NCBI GenBank assembly: GCA_012103295.1
Contig: WLXB01000001.1
Location: 62,001-126,000, forward strand
DNA from: Alphaproteobacteria bacterium
Lineage (GTDB): Bacteria; Pseudomonadota; Alphaproteobacteria; Rhodospirillales; Rhodospirillaceae
Reading direction: 5' to 3'
Length of the DNA stretch: 64,000 nt
This document shows positions 1 to 9,220 of the stretch, one piece after another. Position 1 is the stretch's first letter. The number at the start of each line of letters is the position of its first letter. The position numbers were made by a program, and so were the translations under genes. The notes under the pieces were generated by a model, which saw only the letters and a program-made list of their open reading frames with translations, made no database searches and was not told the origin of the DNA.

Positions 1-125
1 CCTGCCCCAATCACGATTACATCGCTTTCCGTCGCGGCATGAACCGGCCGTGATGCCAACGCAGTGGCAGACGCTGCCCCTGCTATTGCCGTACGGCGAG
101 ATAGAGACGAAGAATATCTGCTCAT
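1..125 (-). CDS. Tat-exported FAD-dependent oxidoreductase, N-terminal fragment cut by the window edge
   Basis: The first 41 residues of a minus-strand gene run off the left end of the window. Translation from the ATG at 123-125 gives a twin-arginine signal (SRRTAIAG followed by an Ala-rich stretch and HAA), then DVIVIGAG, the start of a Rossmann FAD-binding fold. This combination is typical of exported flavin amine oxidases and related FAD oxidoreductases; the family cannot be fixed from so short a piece. It lies 34 bp downstream of the MFS transporter on the same strand and is probably co-transcribed with it. Confidence 0.7.
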   Translation of the reverse strand, partial: MSRYSSSLSRRTAIAGAASATALASRPVHAATESDVIVIGA

Positions 126-159
126 CTGGAACTCCGGACCCATAAAACCGAACAACAGT

Positions 160-1353
160 TTAAGGCGATGACTCGGCTGAGACCACTGCTGCTTGTCTGA
201 TGGCCAATCCTATGAGCACGAACGTTGGAGATATAAGAACGATCGCGACCATAAACGGCGCTGTTGTTCCATAGGTCGCGAATATGACGCCAGAAAAAGT
301 TGGCGTTAAAACACGACCCAAATTGCCGGCCGCTTGAAATACCCCTAGTGCTGCGCCTTGCTCCGATCCTGGCGCATATTGAGAGGCTAAGCTTGATGAC
401 GATGGAACAAACAGCGCATTGCCTATCGTCAGGAAGGTCAACGAGAGCAGCACCGAATAGAGTCCGGTTGCGATAATCATCAAGCCGAGCCCCGTGACAT
501 ATATGAGGAGACCAGCTCTCAAAACCTCAGCGTCACCGAACCGCCTGGTCAGCGGCCCAATCGTGCCGCCCTGAACGATGGCCATAACGATGCCCATGTA
601 AGTAAACAAAAACCCGATATCACTGGGACCGAACTCATGCTCTTTGAAGGCATAAAGCGCGAAGGTCGAATCCATCATCGATGCACTTGCTACGAAAATA
701 AAATTCACACCAATCAGCGCGCCAAGCACCGGCAGCGTCAGGTAGCGAGACACTCCTTTTAAAGAGACAAGCCGCAACGACACGGGTTTGGCACTGCGTC
801 GCTCCCGCGGGTGAGTTTCCTTGAAGAAGAAAATCGTTACCACAACGGCAAAAAGACATAGTCCCGCCGCTAACATCGCAATGATGAGAAAATTACTCGC
901 TTGGGGATCTGGGCCAGCAAGAAGTCCGCCAATCGCAGGGCCGAAAATGAAACCAAGAGAGAACGCAGCGCCAACACGCCCCATAATCATCGAGCGATCT
1001 TTACCCGATGTCACATCGGCAGCGGCGGCAAAGGCGACCGGAATATTCCCGGCCATCAGGCCGCCAACCAGACGAGACACCAGCAAGGCGGGCACGGTCT
1101 CGGCCATGCCTAGCATCAGATAAGCAACAGCAGAACCGGCCAGAGTGATTATGAAAATGGGTTTGCGGCCGACCCGATCACTCCACCAACCCCAAACCGG
1201 GGCCGCAACGAACTGACCTAGGGCAAAAACCGCCATCAGCATGGTGATTTCTGCTAGCGATGCGCCAACCTGTTCTCCGAAAAACGGAAACAAGGGAATG
1301 ATGATACCAACACCGGTCAGACCGATAAAAACGACCAAGTACAGGGAGAACAT
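160..1353 (-). CDS. MFS transporter, DHA1/TetA-like
   Basis: A 397-residue integral membrane protein with about 12 hydrophobic segments. The classic MFS motif A is visible between helices 2 and 3 (GWWSDRVGRKP, about residues 55-65), and an Arg-rich cytoplasmic loop near residues 185-195 separates the two halves. Family knowledge suggests a proton-driven exporter or importer of a small organic compound; nothing in the sequence gives the substrate. An in-frame stop lies six codons upstream of the ATG, which supports this start, although the ribosome site is weak. It sits between the M24 peptidase and the Tat flavoenzyme on the same strand, so the three may form a unit for uptake and breakdown of one substrate (inference). 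Confidence 0.85.
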   Translation of the reverse strand: MFSLYLVVFIGLTGVGIIIPLFPFFGEQVGASLAEITMLMAVFALGQFVAAPVWGWWSDRVGRKPIFIITLAGSAVAYLMLGMAETVPALLVSRLVGGLMAGNIPVAFAAAADVTSGKDRSMIMGRVGAAFSLGFIFGPAIGGLLAGPDPQASNFLIIAMLAAGLCLFAVVVTIFFFKETHPRERRSAKPVSLRLVSLKGVSRYLTLPVLGALIGVNFIFVASASMMDSTFALYAFKEHEFGPSDIGFLFTYMGIVMAIVQGGTIGPLTRRFGDAEVLRAGLLIYVTGLGLMIIATGLYSVLLSLTFLTIGNALFVPSSSSLASQYAPGSEQGAALGVFQAAGNLGRVLTPTFSGVIFATYGTTAPFMVAIVLISPTFVLIGLAIRQAAVVSAESSP

Positions 1354-1432
1354 AGGAACGGCACGGCCTCAGTGAATGGCAACGAGACCCCGCTTATACG
1401 GCATATCGTTCATTCCGTATCGCGATTAATGG

Positions 1433-2680
1433 TTAGGCAGACCTGATTCTGAGACTCGTATCCATAGAAGACAAAGCCTCGTAGCCATTTTTACGGACAA
1501 CAATCATGTCTTCCACATGGGTCGTACCCCAGCCCACTTCGCTGTAGGGCATGTCGAGGGTGTAGACCGTACCATCTTCGAAGGTGAAATCATCATCGAA
1601 CGTCCCCGGCACTTCTCCACCGGTGGGCCACGGCTGGTCGGTGTGTTCCAAGCCAACATTGTGAGGTGCGCCGAATCCGTTGGGCACCCCCTCTTGCATC
1701 ATCAGATCGTAAAACATTTTTGATGCTTCGGAGAACTTCATTCCGGGTTTCACGGCGTCATATACGAGGCGACTACATTTGGTATCAGCTTCGATTCGTT
1801 TAACCAAACTGTCGGGCGGGTCGCCAACCATAACGGTGCGCCCGACGTCACCATGGTACCCCTTGTATACGCCGACGCTATCAAGCTTCATGAAATCTCC
1901 TTTTGAGACCACGCCTGAGTTCAGACCATCAATATTGGCGATCATCCACTTGCCACGGCCACCTAGCTCACCCCATTTACGTGCGTGCGCCAACTCGATT
2001 TCCTCTAATGGAAAACCAGGCTCAATCTGTTCTATGGCGTAATCCAAGGCGGCTTCATTGCGTTGCGCCGCTTCACGCAAGAGATCAATTTCGTTTTCAG
2101 TTTTGACCATACGAATTTCTTTAAAGATGTTCAGCGCATCTACACTTTTAATGTCAGGCAGATCATGGTCCTGCAGCCACGGCCCGACACGAGGATCATC
2201 GAAGCCGATTTTTCCTCTTCCTGCGCCGCCTTCCCGAACTGCTTTAGCGAGTGCGGCAAGCGGCGTTGCGCTGGTCTTGCCTTCATAAGCCGCGAACAGT
2301 GCGAGCTGTAGCTTGTCGCGTTCGCTCTTTTCCCCATCACCGACCGGCCAGAAACTGGTCTTTGGATTGGCGACGGCGCGACCATACTGATCCAACTGAA
2401 TACTGCCCGCCTCATCCCGAAGCGGCATGGTGAACGCTTGAATTGATGGCATCCATGTTGGCCGATAATCCAAGTGGTACAGCATGACCGCAGATAAAAT
2501 AATTGCAGGCGGCGCATCTTCTTTGCGCGGAAAAAAAGCGAAGGTCGAAAATGGTCGCCCCATCCACTGCATGATCCCGCCATGGCTGGACAGGTAGTAG
2601 ATGTTCACTGGCGTGGTCGCGACCAATCCATCGAGACCGTACTTGTCCATAACGTCATAGGCCCGCCCAATATTGAGCAA
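1433..2680 (-). CDS. M24-family metallopeptidase (Xaa-Pro peptidase / creatinase fold)
   Basis: 415 residues with an N-terminal creatinase-type domain (about 1-180) and a C-terminal pita-bread catalytic domain. The five expected dimetal ligands are present: D267 and D278 (LDSV and HGDVGRT), H340 (APHNVGLEH), E381 and E390. The family cleaves Xaa-Pro bonds, but many marine members act on small non-peptide substrates such as creatine or DMSP, so the substrate is open. The start is unclear: the first usable codon is TTG at 2678-2680 with a poor ribosome site. Coding-like sequence continues in frame for about 20 codons upstream (…HIKSAKRL before the TTG) with no ATG, GTG or TTG. Confidence 0.85.
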   Translation of the reverse strand: MLNIGRAYDVMDKYGLDGLVATTPVNIYYLSSHGGIMQWMGRPFSTFAFFPRKEDAPPAIILSAVMLYHLDYRPTWMPSIQAFTMPLRDEAGSIQLDQYGRAVANPKTSFWPVGDGEKSERDKLQLALFAAYEGKTSATPLAALAKAVREGGAGRGKIGFDDPRVGPWLQDHDLPDIKSVDALNIFKEIRMVKTENEIDLLREAAQRNEAALDYAIEQIEPGFPLEEIELAHARKWGELGGRGKWMIANIDGLNSGVVSKGDFMKLDSVGVYKGYHGDVGRTVMVGDPPDSLVKRIEADTKCSRLVYDAVKPGMKFSEASKMFYDLMMQEGVPNGFGAPHNVGLEHTDQPWPTGGEVPGTFDDDFTFEDGTVYTLDMPYSEVGWGTTHVEDMIVVRKNGYEALSSMDTSLRIRSA

Positions 2681-2949
2681 CCGCTTGGCCGATTTAATGT
2701 GATTAATCGAGGCGGGCGTATTAGGTGACGCGGTTTTACTCGTCTAACAATTCAGGCCAAACGATCTGTCATACCAAAATAGAGCAAGATGAGCCGACAA
2801 AACAGCGGCTCTGTTTGTACAACGTCTATTCGTCCGGATACTGAACTTAAGAATGAACAGGCTGCACACGAAAATCAGCTATCAGATGGCATAGTCTGGG
2901 ATGACCCCTTAAGATCAACGAGAAAACCTACCTCAGTTGAAAGAGTGCG

Positions 2950-3675
2950 ATGAGCCGAAGAGAAGAACTGAAGGCCGAACTGATGGGCCTGATCGAAACC
3001 CACAAAGAGGGGTTTGCTTCTGGAACGCCAGAGTCCCAGCGGATTAATGCGCTGATCGATGAGTTGGTTGCCGAAACGCCGTATCCAGGCGCTTTGAACT
3101 ACCCCGATGTCTTTAAGGGACGTTGGGTTGGTGACTACTACAACTTTGGCCGATTGGTCGGGGGAGATGGTGCAACCGATCAAGGCAACGGCGTCACCAC
3201 GTCTCTCAAGGTATTCTCGATGGGGCGCATGCCCGACATCCCAGCCACCCACCTCGGCAACGGATTGGAAATTGACCCGAATGCCGGACAGTATAATTTT
3301 TACGGGCAGCTAAAGGTCGGAGAAGCACAAATCGATACCCACCACTTTACGTATGGCCGTTACAACAAGAAGGATGAAGACCTCGATCGTTTTTTCGTCG
3401 AGTTCGACGGCTTCGAGATCGCTCCAGCTGACCCCGATATGTCAACGGACGAGTACTGCAAAGCGATTGGTGTCGAAGGCCCTGAAGACCTTAAGGCCTC
3501 GCTCTCACCGTCCCCTAAACTATGGTCTCACGTTGCGTACATGGACGACGATATGCGCATCCAACTGGGTCAGCTGGGGGGTCACTACATTATGTTCCGT
3601 ACGAATGAACCGATGTATTCGGTGGAGCATGCTAAAGGCAATCACATTAACCCACCGATCCTTACAGCAGAATAG
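2950..3675 (+). CDS. Hypothetical protein, possibly PAP/fibrillin-like
   Basis: 241 residues, soluble, acidic, no signal peptide or membrane segment. The N-terminus is a charged helix (about 1-45) followed by a short stretch, LIDELVAETPYPG...FKGRW, that resembles the helix plus GxW entry of PAP/fibrillin lipid-binding domains. The rest is Gly-, Asp- and aromatic-rich and looks like a beta-barrel. The fibrillin assignment is tentative; lipocalin-like folds are an alternative. It is followed after 11 bp by a GPH-type transporter and is probably translated with it, so it may bind or process the transported compound (inference). Confidence 0.75.
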   Translation: MSRREELKAELMGLIETHKEGFASGTPESQRINALIDELVAETPYPGALNYPDVFKGRWVGDYYNFGRLVGGDGATDQGNGVTTSLKVFSMGRMPDIPATHLGNGLEIDPNAGQYNFYGQLKVGEAQIDTHHFTYGRYNKKDEDLDRFFVEFDGFEIAPADPDMSTDEYCKAIGVEGPEDLKASLSPSPKLWSHVAYMDDDMRIQLGQLGGHYIMFRTNEPMYSVEHAKGNHINPPILTAE

Positions 3676-3686
3676 CTCACACGATT

Positions 3687-5015
3687 ATGAAAACTACAAA
3701 ATGGATGTCCGCTGGTTGGGCGGCGGGCACGGTCGGTTCGAGCACGCTGCTGGGCGCCATGAGCCTGCTCGTGCTTTTTTATCTAACCGAGTACCTGGGT
3801 ATTTCGCCGGCGGTTGCCGGTACCCTAATTTTTGTCTCCCGCCTGTGGGACATTGGCGCCACCCTTCTGATTGGTCAGTGGAGTGATCGAACCCAAAGCC
3901 GCTGGGGTCGACGCATCCCGTATCTAGCAGTGGGCGCCCCCGTCGCTGCATTGGCTTACGCTATGTTGTTTGCCGCACCTGAAAGCTTGAGCGGCGTCAG
4001 CTTAGAGTTTTATGTACTGGTGGCACTTTTGCTGTACGCCACCGGGTATACCGTTTTCGTTGTCCCGTATTTGACCATTCCGGCGGAGATAACAGCGCTT
4101 CCCAATCAGCGGACGACAATGATGTCGTACCGTGTCGCCTTTATGACTGTAGCGGGATTGAATATCGCCGTGCTCGGTCCGATGCTCATCAATCTGTTCG
4201 GCGGTGGGCGCAGCGGCTACGTCGGTATGGGTGTCGTGCAGGGATTGATTATTCTGGCCTTTATGTGGGGCAGCACCGCAGCTGTTGCTCGCGCTCCGGT
4301 GATGCCTTTTCAGGCGCAACCAAGGTCGAGTTTCTTTGCCCCCTTAAAGATCGCTTTTCGCAATAAGCCTTTTGTCATTTTCATCGCGGTCAAGTTTTTC
4401 CAGCTGTTTGCGGGGGCGTCCACCACAACGGCTTTGCTTTATCTCGCCCGCTATATTCTTGATCAGGACGAGAGCTTTCTTATTCGCTTCGGTGTTCTGC
4501 AAACCATTGGCACCCTGGTTGCGATTCCAGTTTGGGCGTACCTCGCGCGCCGCCACGGCAAACGCAATACCTATATGGGCGCAGGATTTCTCTACGCCTT
4601 GATCGCTTTATCCTGGCTCACGACGATTCTAGGGGAAGCCAGCTGGATTACAGATGCGCGCTTGTTTGCAGTGGGGTTTGGTGCCGCTGGTTTGATGGTC
4701 GTCGGCTTCTCGATTTTGCCGGACACCATGGAGCACAATACCAAAACCAGCGGTATATCTCAGGAGGGTACGTTGGCGGCGCTCTACAGCATGGTCGAAA
4801 AGGGCACGGCAGCCCTCGGGCCACTTATTGCTGGCTTTCTATTGGAGGCCTCGGGTTTCATCAGTGCAGCTGGAGGAGAGTTGCCGCCGGAGCAGCCGCA
4901 ATCCGCTATCATTGCTATCCTGCTTCTGGTCGCAGTGATCCCAGCCACGTGTAATGTCATTGGATCCCTACTCCTGACGCAGTTCGATCTCAAGGAAACC
5001 AAGCCAAGCCCATAA
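3687..5015 (+). CDS. MFS transporter of the GPH (MelB-like) family
   Basis: 442 residues with about 12 membrane segments. The N-terminal half has the signature of the glycoside-pentoside-hexuronide group: VSRLWDIG, then QWSDRTQSRWGRR-PYL at about residues 50-77. Members are usually cation-coupled symporters for sugars and related compounds. Many bacterial homologues in catabolic clusters have unknown substrates, as here. It follows the hypothetical gene at 2950 by 11 bp. The next gene (PhyH) is 110 bp further on, so whether they share a transcript is uncertain. Confidence 0.87.
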   Translation: MKTTKWMSAGWAAGTVGSSTLLGAMSLLVLFYLTEYLGISPAVAGTLIFVSRLWDIGATLLIGQWSDRTQSRWGRRIPYLAVGAPVAALAYAMLFAAPESLSGVSLEFYVLVALLLYATGYTVFVVPYLTIPAEITALPNQRTTMMSYRVAFMTVAGLNIAVLGPMLINLFGGGRSGYVGMGVVQGLIILAFMWGSTAAVARAPVMPFQAQPRSSFFAPLKIAFRNKPFVIFIAVKFFQLFAGASTTTALLYLARYILDQDESFLIRFGVLQTIGTLVAIPVWAYLARRHGKRNTYMGAGFLYALIALSWLTTILGEASWITDARLFAVGFGAAGLMVVGFSILPDTMEHNTKTSGISQEGTLAALYSMVEKGTAALGPLIAGFLLEASGFISAAGGELPPEQPQSAIIAILLLVAVIPATCNVIGSLLLTQFDLKETKPSP

Positions 5016-5125
5016 CGAGAACGTATGAATTCGTTTCCAGACGGTATTGGAACAGCGGCCCGCACCCTGGATACTATGGGTCAGCAGCCCTCTATCTGAC
5101 GAATTTTTAGCGGAGGACGGACAAC

Positions 5126-5989
5126 GTGCATCCGAAAGTAACCCAAGAGATCATCGATACCTACGCTGATATCGGCGTCGCTCATGTGCCTGGCGCGTTT
5201 TCAGCTGACTGGGTCGCCGGCATGACTGAAGTGATCGACGACGTCATAAACGGGTTGCGCGCCGGAACAGTTGAGTTTGGCCCTCACGAAATACAGCGCG
5301 ACGTAGAGTTCGAAGATCACGACGGCTATGTCCGACTGATCAACCTATACAACCGCGTGCCTGCAATGAATGCCCTGATCGAGGGCTGTGATTGCGCCGA
5401 GATCGTTGCTGACGTGATTGAATCGGATGAGATGCGGGCGTGGATGGATGGCACATTCTTGAAAGAAGGTAATGCTGAAGAAACAGCGACACCCTGGCAC
5501 AATGACGAATGTCTATTTCCTCTGCAAGGACATCACAGCCCTTCCATGTGGGTTGCGCTGACAGATGTCGGCCGCGACAACGCGCCATTGAAAACGTTGG
5601 CGAGATCCAACAGAGACCCACATCGATACGTCAGTTCCTGGGCGTTGGAGGGAGCCGTCGCCCCAGCGAATTTCCATCCATGGGATGAGTTACTCGAACG
5701 GACTGAGGCATCAGATGCAGATATTCGGGTGTGGGAAGCGAAGGCCGGTGACATGCTGGTCATTCATCCCAAGACCATTCACGCGTCCCTGCCACGTACG
5801 GCCGGACAGAACGGCCGCCGCATCGGCTTCTCATTGCGTTGGATAGGCAGCGATATCCGGTACGAAATCAATCCGACCGCCAAACTTTCGCCATTCCAGG
5901 ACAGCGCCTTACTTAAAGAAGGTGAGTTGATCCCGGAAGAAGTAATCCCGGTCACCTGGCGGCGAAACAGCCATAACGCTGCCGCCTAA
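5126..5989 (+). CDS. Phytanoyl-CoA dioxygenase family protein (PhyH), copy 1
   Basis: 287 residues of the Fe(II)/2-oxoglutarate oxygenase fold. The metal-binding HxD...H triad is visible as H125-N-D127 (TPWHND) and H219 (LVIHPKTIHAS). A conserved Arg for 2-oxoglutarate follows at about 231-232 (RRIGFSLRW). The family hydroxylates aliphatic carbons on acyl-CoAs or small metabolites; the substrate is not deducible. The start is GTG at 5126, chosen because a strong GGAGG lies 9 bases upstream. It lies in the plus-strand run 2950-7823 and is one of three divergent PhyH genes in the window. Confidence 0.88.
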   Translation: MHPKVTQEIIDTYADIGVAHVPGAFSADWVAGMTEVIDDVINGLRAGTVEFGPHEIQRDVEFEDHDGYVRLINLYNRVPAMNALIEGCDCAEIVADVIESDEMRAWMDGTFLKEGNAEETATPWHNDECLFPLQGHHSPSMWVALTDVGRDNAPLKTLARSNRDPHRYVSSWALEGAVAPANFHPWDELLERTEASDADIRVWEAKAGDMLVIHPKTIHASLPRTAGQNGRRIGFSLRWIGSDIRYEINPTAKLSPFQDSALLKEGELIPEEVIPVTWRRNSHNAAA

Positions 5990-6056
5990 CAGGATATACG
6001 GGGTAACTTTTCCAAAGCTTCATAACACCAAAATAGAGACTCTGGAGATGCATCAT

Positions 6057-7349
6057 ATGAAATCGTTCTTTCGTTGCGCTTTGACGATCGCCATTCCGGT
6101 CCTTGCGGTCGGCACAATATTCGCCGCACCAATCAACGCCGCAGAAAAAGATCCGGTGAGCTCCAAGTACCCACAAGAGGCCTATGACCTCTATCTCGCA
6201 CGCCTCGACGCAATGTTTGGCGGCGGTGGCGGGCAAAATGGTGGGCTGCGCTACGACCCGTTGGCAGACGTTCCTGGCGCGCCGAGCTTTGAACCTTTGC
6301 CGCAGACCAACCAGAGTACCGAGAGCACCATCACCACTGACGCTTTGGATGCGGCTGAAGCCTATGCCGCGGCTCATAATTCACAGGCGTTTATGGTTTG
6401 GCGCAAAGGCAAACTGGAACGGGAAGCCTATTTTAACGACGCAGATGCCGAAACTTTGATTGTCGGGCGATCCCTCGCCAAACCGCTAACGGTGATCGCT
6501 GTCGGTCGCGCAATTATGGAAGGTCACATCGACTCCTTAGATCAACCCGTAAGCGACTTTATCACGGAATGGAAAGGCACCGACCGGGAGTCGATGCTTG
6601 TTCGTCATTTGCTAGATATGCGCACTGGGTTTTTGCGTCAGGGGTTTGATCCCGCACCGGAGAGTATCCTTAACCGTTCCTATATTCACCCCTACCATGA
6701 CGACGTCATTATCAACGAGTACCCCCTCACCCACGAACCTGGCGAACGCTACGATTACTCCAACGCGACATCAGAAATGGTTGCACCGTTGATTGAGCGT
6801 GCGACAGGAGTTCGTTACGGCGATTGGGTCTCGGAGCAAATCTTGAAGCCACTCGGCGCCAAAGGGGGGCAGGTTTGGTTGAACCGCCCCGACGGCACAG
6901 CTCATTCCGGTTGCTGCATACTACTACCTGCCGGCACGTTCCTCCGTCTCGGACTGCTGAGCCTCTTTGACGGTATGTGGGGCGGTGTTCGCTTATTGCC
7001 CGAAGGTTACGTCGCGGAAACCAGGATCGCGACGCCACAAAACGAATGGGCGGGAATGGGCCTTTATATCGCAGGACGTTACACAGAAGAACGTGGCGCT
7101 GCCAATCCAGATGTTCCTAAAATGAATGTGGCGCTTCACGCCGAACGCTATCTTGCGGCAGACCTGTATTTATATGACGGCAACGCAAACCAGGTCGTCT
7201 TCATCGTTCCTTCGGAAGACTTGGTGATCTTGCGCGTCGGCAACCAGCCTCCACGCGATCTGCCTTGGGACAACACTGTCCTACCGAACACCATTATGCG
7301 CGGCATCATTCGTGCGCCCGGCGAAACACCGCCAACACCTCAATCATAA
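6057..7349 (+). CDS. Exported serine hydrolase, class C beta-lactamase / nylon-oligomer-hydrolase-like
   Basis: 430 residues from ATG 6057. That start has GGAG nine bases upstream and begins directly with a Sec signal peptide (MKSFF...AAPINAAEK); an ATG at 6048 abuts the same site and is less likely. The catalytic SxxK motif is S139-L-A-K142, with a YSN motif at about 234-236 (ERYDYSN). The third motif is not a clear KTG; its place is taken by a DGNANQ stretch, as in many 6-aminohexanoate-dimer-hydrolase relatives. It probably cleaves an ester or amide in the periplasm. It is followed by the exported SnoaL-like gene after 12 bp, so the two are likely co-translated. Confidence 0.87.
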   Translation: MKSFFRCALTIAIPVLAVGTIFAAPINAAEKDPVSSKYPQEAYDLYLARLDAMFGGGGGQNGGLRYDPLADVPGAPSFEPLPQTNQSTESTITTDALDAAEAYAAAHNSQAFMVWRKGKLEREAYFNDADAETLIVGRSLAKPLTVIAVGRAIMEGHIDSLDQPVSDFITEWKGTDRESMLVRHLLDMRTGFLRQGFDPAPESILNRSYIHPYHDDVIINEYPLTHEPGERYDYSNATSEMVAPLIERATGVRYGDWVSEQILKPLGAKGGQVWLNRPDGTAHSGCCILLPAGTFLRLGLLSLFDGMWGGVRLLPEGYVAETRIATPQNEWAGMGLYIAGRYTEERGAANPDVPKMNVALHAERYLAADLYLYDGNANQVVFIVPSEDLVILRVGNQPPRDLPWDNTVLPNTIMRGIIRAPGETPPTPQS

Positions 7350-7361
7350 AGGGGAAAGCTG

Positions 7362-7823
7362 ATGATCCGCATTATTTTCCTCGGTCTCGCGCTCTTGGCA
7401 ATGGGACCGATGACGACCTCACACGCACAGTCTGCCAGTGAGTATGAAGAGGCTCGGGATATCGTTTGGGCTAAGGAACTAGCGATTTACCAAGCAAGAG
7501 CCAAGACCGGGCTTGATTACTATATCGCCAACTCCTCCCCCAATTACGTCGGCTGGCCGCCTGGAGTGCCAAAACCATCTCCCCTATCCCAGCTCAAAAA
7601 AAATCAGAGCCTGATTACAGCACCGAACTCGGAGAAAATTGCTTTGTTCTTTGACGACTTCGCCATGCACGGCGATACGGGTGTAATTTATTATAACACC
7701 CACCGCACGATGCTGCCGAACGGTACCGTAGTCGATCAGCGCTATCACACCATTCATGTTTGGGTGAAAGATACAGATGGTGATTGGAAGCTGATGGGGG
7801 CTATGGCGCGGCAGATTCAATAA
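7362..7823 (+). CDS. Exported SnoaL/DUF4440-like protein
   Basis: 153 residues beginning with a Sec signal peptide (residues 1-22, ending SHAQ). The mature part has the pattern of an NTF2-like cone: an amphipathic helix, then strands including GVIYYNTHRT, RYHTIHVWV and DWKLMGAM. This fits the DUF4440/SnoaL-like superfamily, which includes small isomerases, hydrolases and ligand-binding proteins. The start has AGGGG seven bases upstream. Being exported and 12 bp behind the serine hydrolase, it probably works with it in the periplasm (inference). It ends 6 bp from the convergent FAD monooxygenase. Confidence 0.78.
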   Translation: MIRIIFLGLALLAMGPMTTSHAQSASEYEEARDIVWAKELAIYQARAKTGLDYYIANSSPNYVGWPPGVPKPSPLSQLKKNQSLITAPNSEKIALFFDDFAMHGDTGVIYYNTHRTMLPNGTVVDQRYHTIHVWVKDTDGDWKLMGAMARQIQ

Positions 7824-7829
7824 AGGTTG

Positions 7830-9017
7830 TTAGACAGATACGGTTGATGGATCGTAGTCATTGATCGTCACAGGATCGAACTCCTTCGCTCGTTCTTCTA
7901 ACGCCTTTTCTATCGTGCCATGCATGCTTAGGCCGTTGTAACGAGCGCCGATTGTGACCAACGTAGTCCGCTCCACGCGTGCTGCTTCGTAACGCTGGAA
8001 TCCCTCTTCAATACTGTCTGCTGCTTCGAGGCAACGCGCCAACACCACGCCATCCTCCATCGACATCCCAGCACCCTGCCCTAGAAACGGCAGCATTGGA
8101 TGCGCCGCATCGCCGAGAAGTGACACGCGCCCTACTGTCCAAGTCTTCATCGGTTCACGGCCAAACATGCCCCAGCGGAAACACGTCTCCGCCGGGATAT
8201 GCTTAATCATCTGTTGGACTTCTTCACAAGTATCTGAGAACTCAGCGACGAGTTCATCTTTCCTAGCCGGTACCGACCACCCTTCGTCAACCCAATCTGA
8301 TTTCTGTGCATAGGCGGCAAAGTTGACGGTTTTCCCACCGCGGATCTTGTACCGGACGACACTGCGATATTTGCCGTCGAACACCGAGGTATCAGTATCG
8401 ATGGTTCCTTCGGGCATCGCGTCAACCGGCACGAGACCACGCCACGCGACGTAGCCCAAGAAATCCACTTTATCATCGCCGAACAGAGACTGACGAACGA
8501 CCGAACGATTGCCGTCACATCCGACAGCCAGATCACCCTTAACCGTATCGCCGTTCGTAAAGGTCACCTCAACACCGCTACTGTCCTGCGTGAAAGACCT
8601 AAAACAGTGACCGAGATGGATCGCTTCGGGATCATTGGCACGCACCGTATCTGCCAAAAGGGCATGAATATCGGCGCGATGGTACATCCAAAAACGCGCG
8701 TCAGGGTCTGGGTCCGTTTCACCCTTTTCGTGGCGAACATCTCCGGGTGCGGAGGAGAGGTAATGAATGACGCCAGTCATCAGGTCTTTGCGGCCAGAGC
8801 TTTCCGGTCGAAAACCGATTTCCGCTAGCTTGTCCTTAAGGCCAAGAGAGCGCATCGCCTTGTTGGCGTTCTTCGCCAGAGTTAGTCCTGCGCCGACTTC
8901 GCCAAGCTCATCTGCCTGTTCATGGACTGAGACTTTGAACCCTGCGCGCTGCAGGGCTATAGCAGCGGTCAATCCACCGATCCCGGCACCGACCAAAACA
9001 ACATGCAAATCTTTCAC
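7830..9017 (-). CDS. FAD-dependent monooxygenase (salicylate hydroxylase-like)
   Basis: 395 residues of the group A flavoprotein hydroxylase family. It has the GxGxxG Rossmann start (VGAGIGGLTAA, about residues 8-18), the DG motif (AVGCDGNRSVVR) and the GD motif (LLGDAAHPMLP) followed by GQGAGMSMED. These enzymes insert oxygen into aromatic rings such as salicylate or hydroxynicotinate using NAD(P)H. The start is GTG at 9015-9017 with AGAGAG just upstream. No ring-cleavage dioxygenase lies next to it, so its role in a pathway is unclear. It stands alone between plus-strand genes. Confidence 0.88.
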   Translation of the reverse strand: MKDLHVVLVGAGIGGLTAAIALQRAGFKVSVHEQADELGEVGAGLTLAKNANKAMRSLGLKDKLAEIGFRPESSGRKDLMTGVIHYLSSAPGDVRHEKGETDPDPDARFWMYHRADIHALLADTVRANDPEAIHLGHCFRSFTQDSSGVEVTFTNGDTVKGDLAVGCDGNRSVVRQSLFGDDKVDFLGYVAWRGLVPVDAMPEGTIDTDTSVFDGKYRSVVRYKIRGGKTVNFAAYAQKSDWVDEGWSVPARKDELVAEFSDTCEEVQQMIKHIPAETCFRWGMFGREPMKTWTVGRVSLLGDAAHPMLPFLGQGAGMSMEDGVVLARCLEAADSIEEGFQRYEAARVERTTLVTIGARYNGLSMHGTIEKALEERAKEFDPVTINDYDPSTVSV

Positions 9018-9220
9018 AATACTCTCTTGCGCTTAACTGTAATCTTGGCGCGACAATCGCCCACATATACTAAACCTGTTCTACTATCGCGTCAGGGGAT
9101 CGATACCCATGTCCCTTCTCTAGACCAATCCGCGGTCAGCAGTGATTGGCCTAAAGCGCCAAATATTTGAGTCTATTCAGCCATTGAACGGTTCCATGTG
9201 TTAGACAGTGGAAGGATTTT

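Noticed and set aside
2800..2816. Hairpin AAACAG/CTGTTT with a 5-base loop as a terminator
   Set aside because: Short stem without a T-tract on either strand; it also lies between two gene starts, not after a gene.
3353..3886. Long alternative frame overlapping the genes at 2950 and 3687
   Set aside because: It crosses two well-supported genes in another frame, has no family features, and looks like composition-driven noise.
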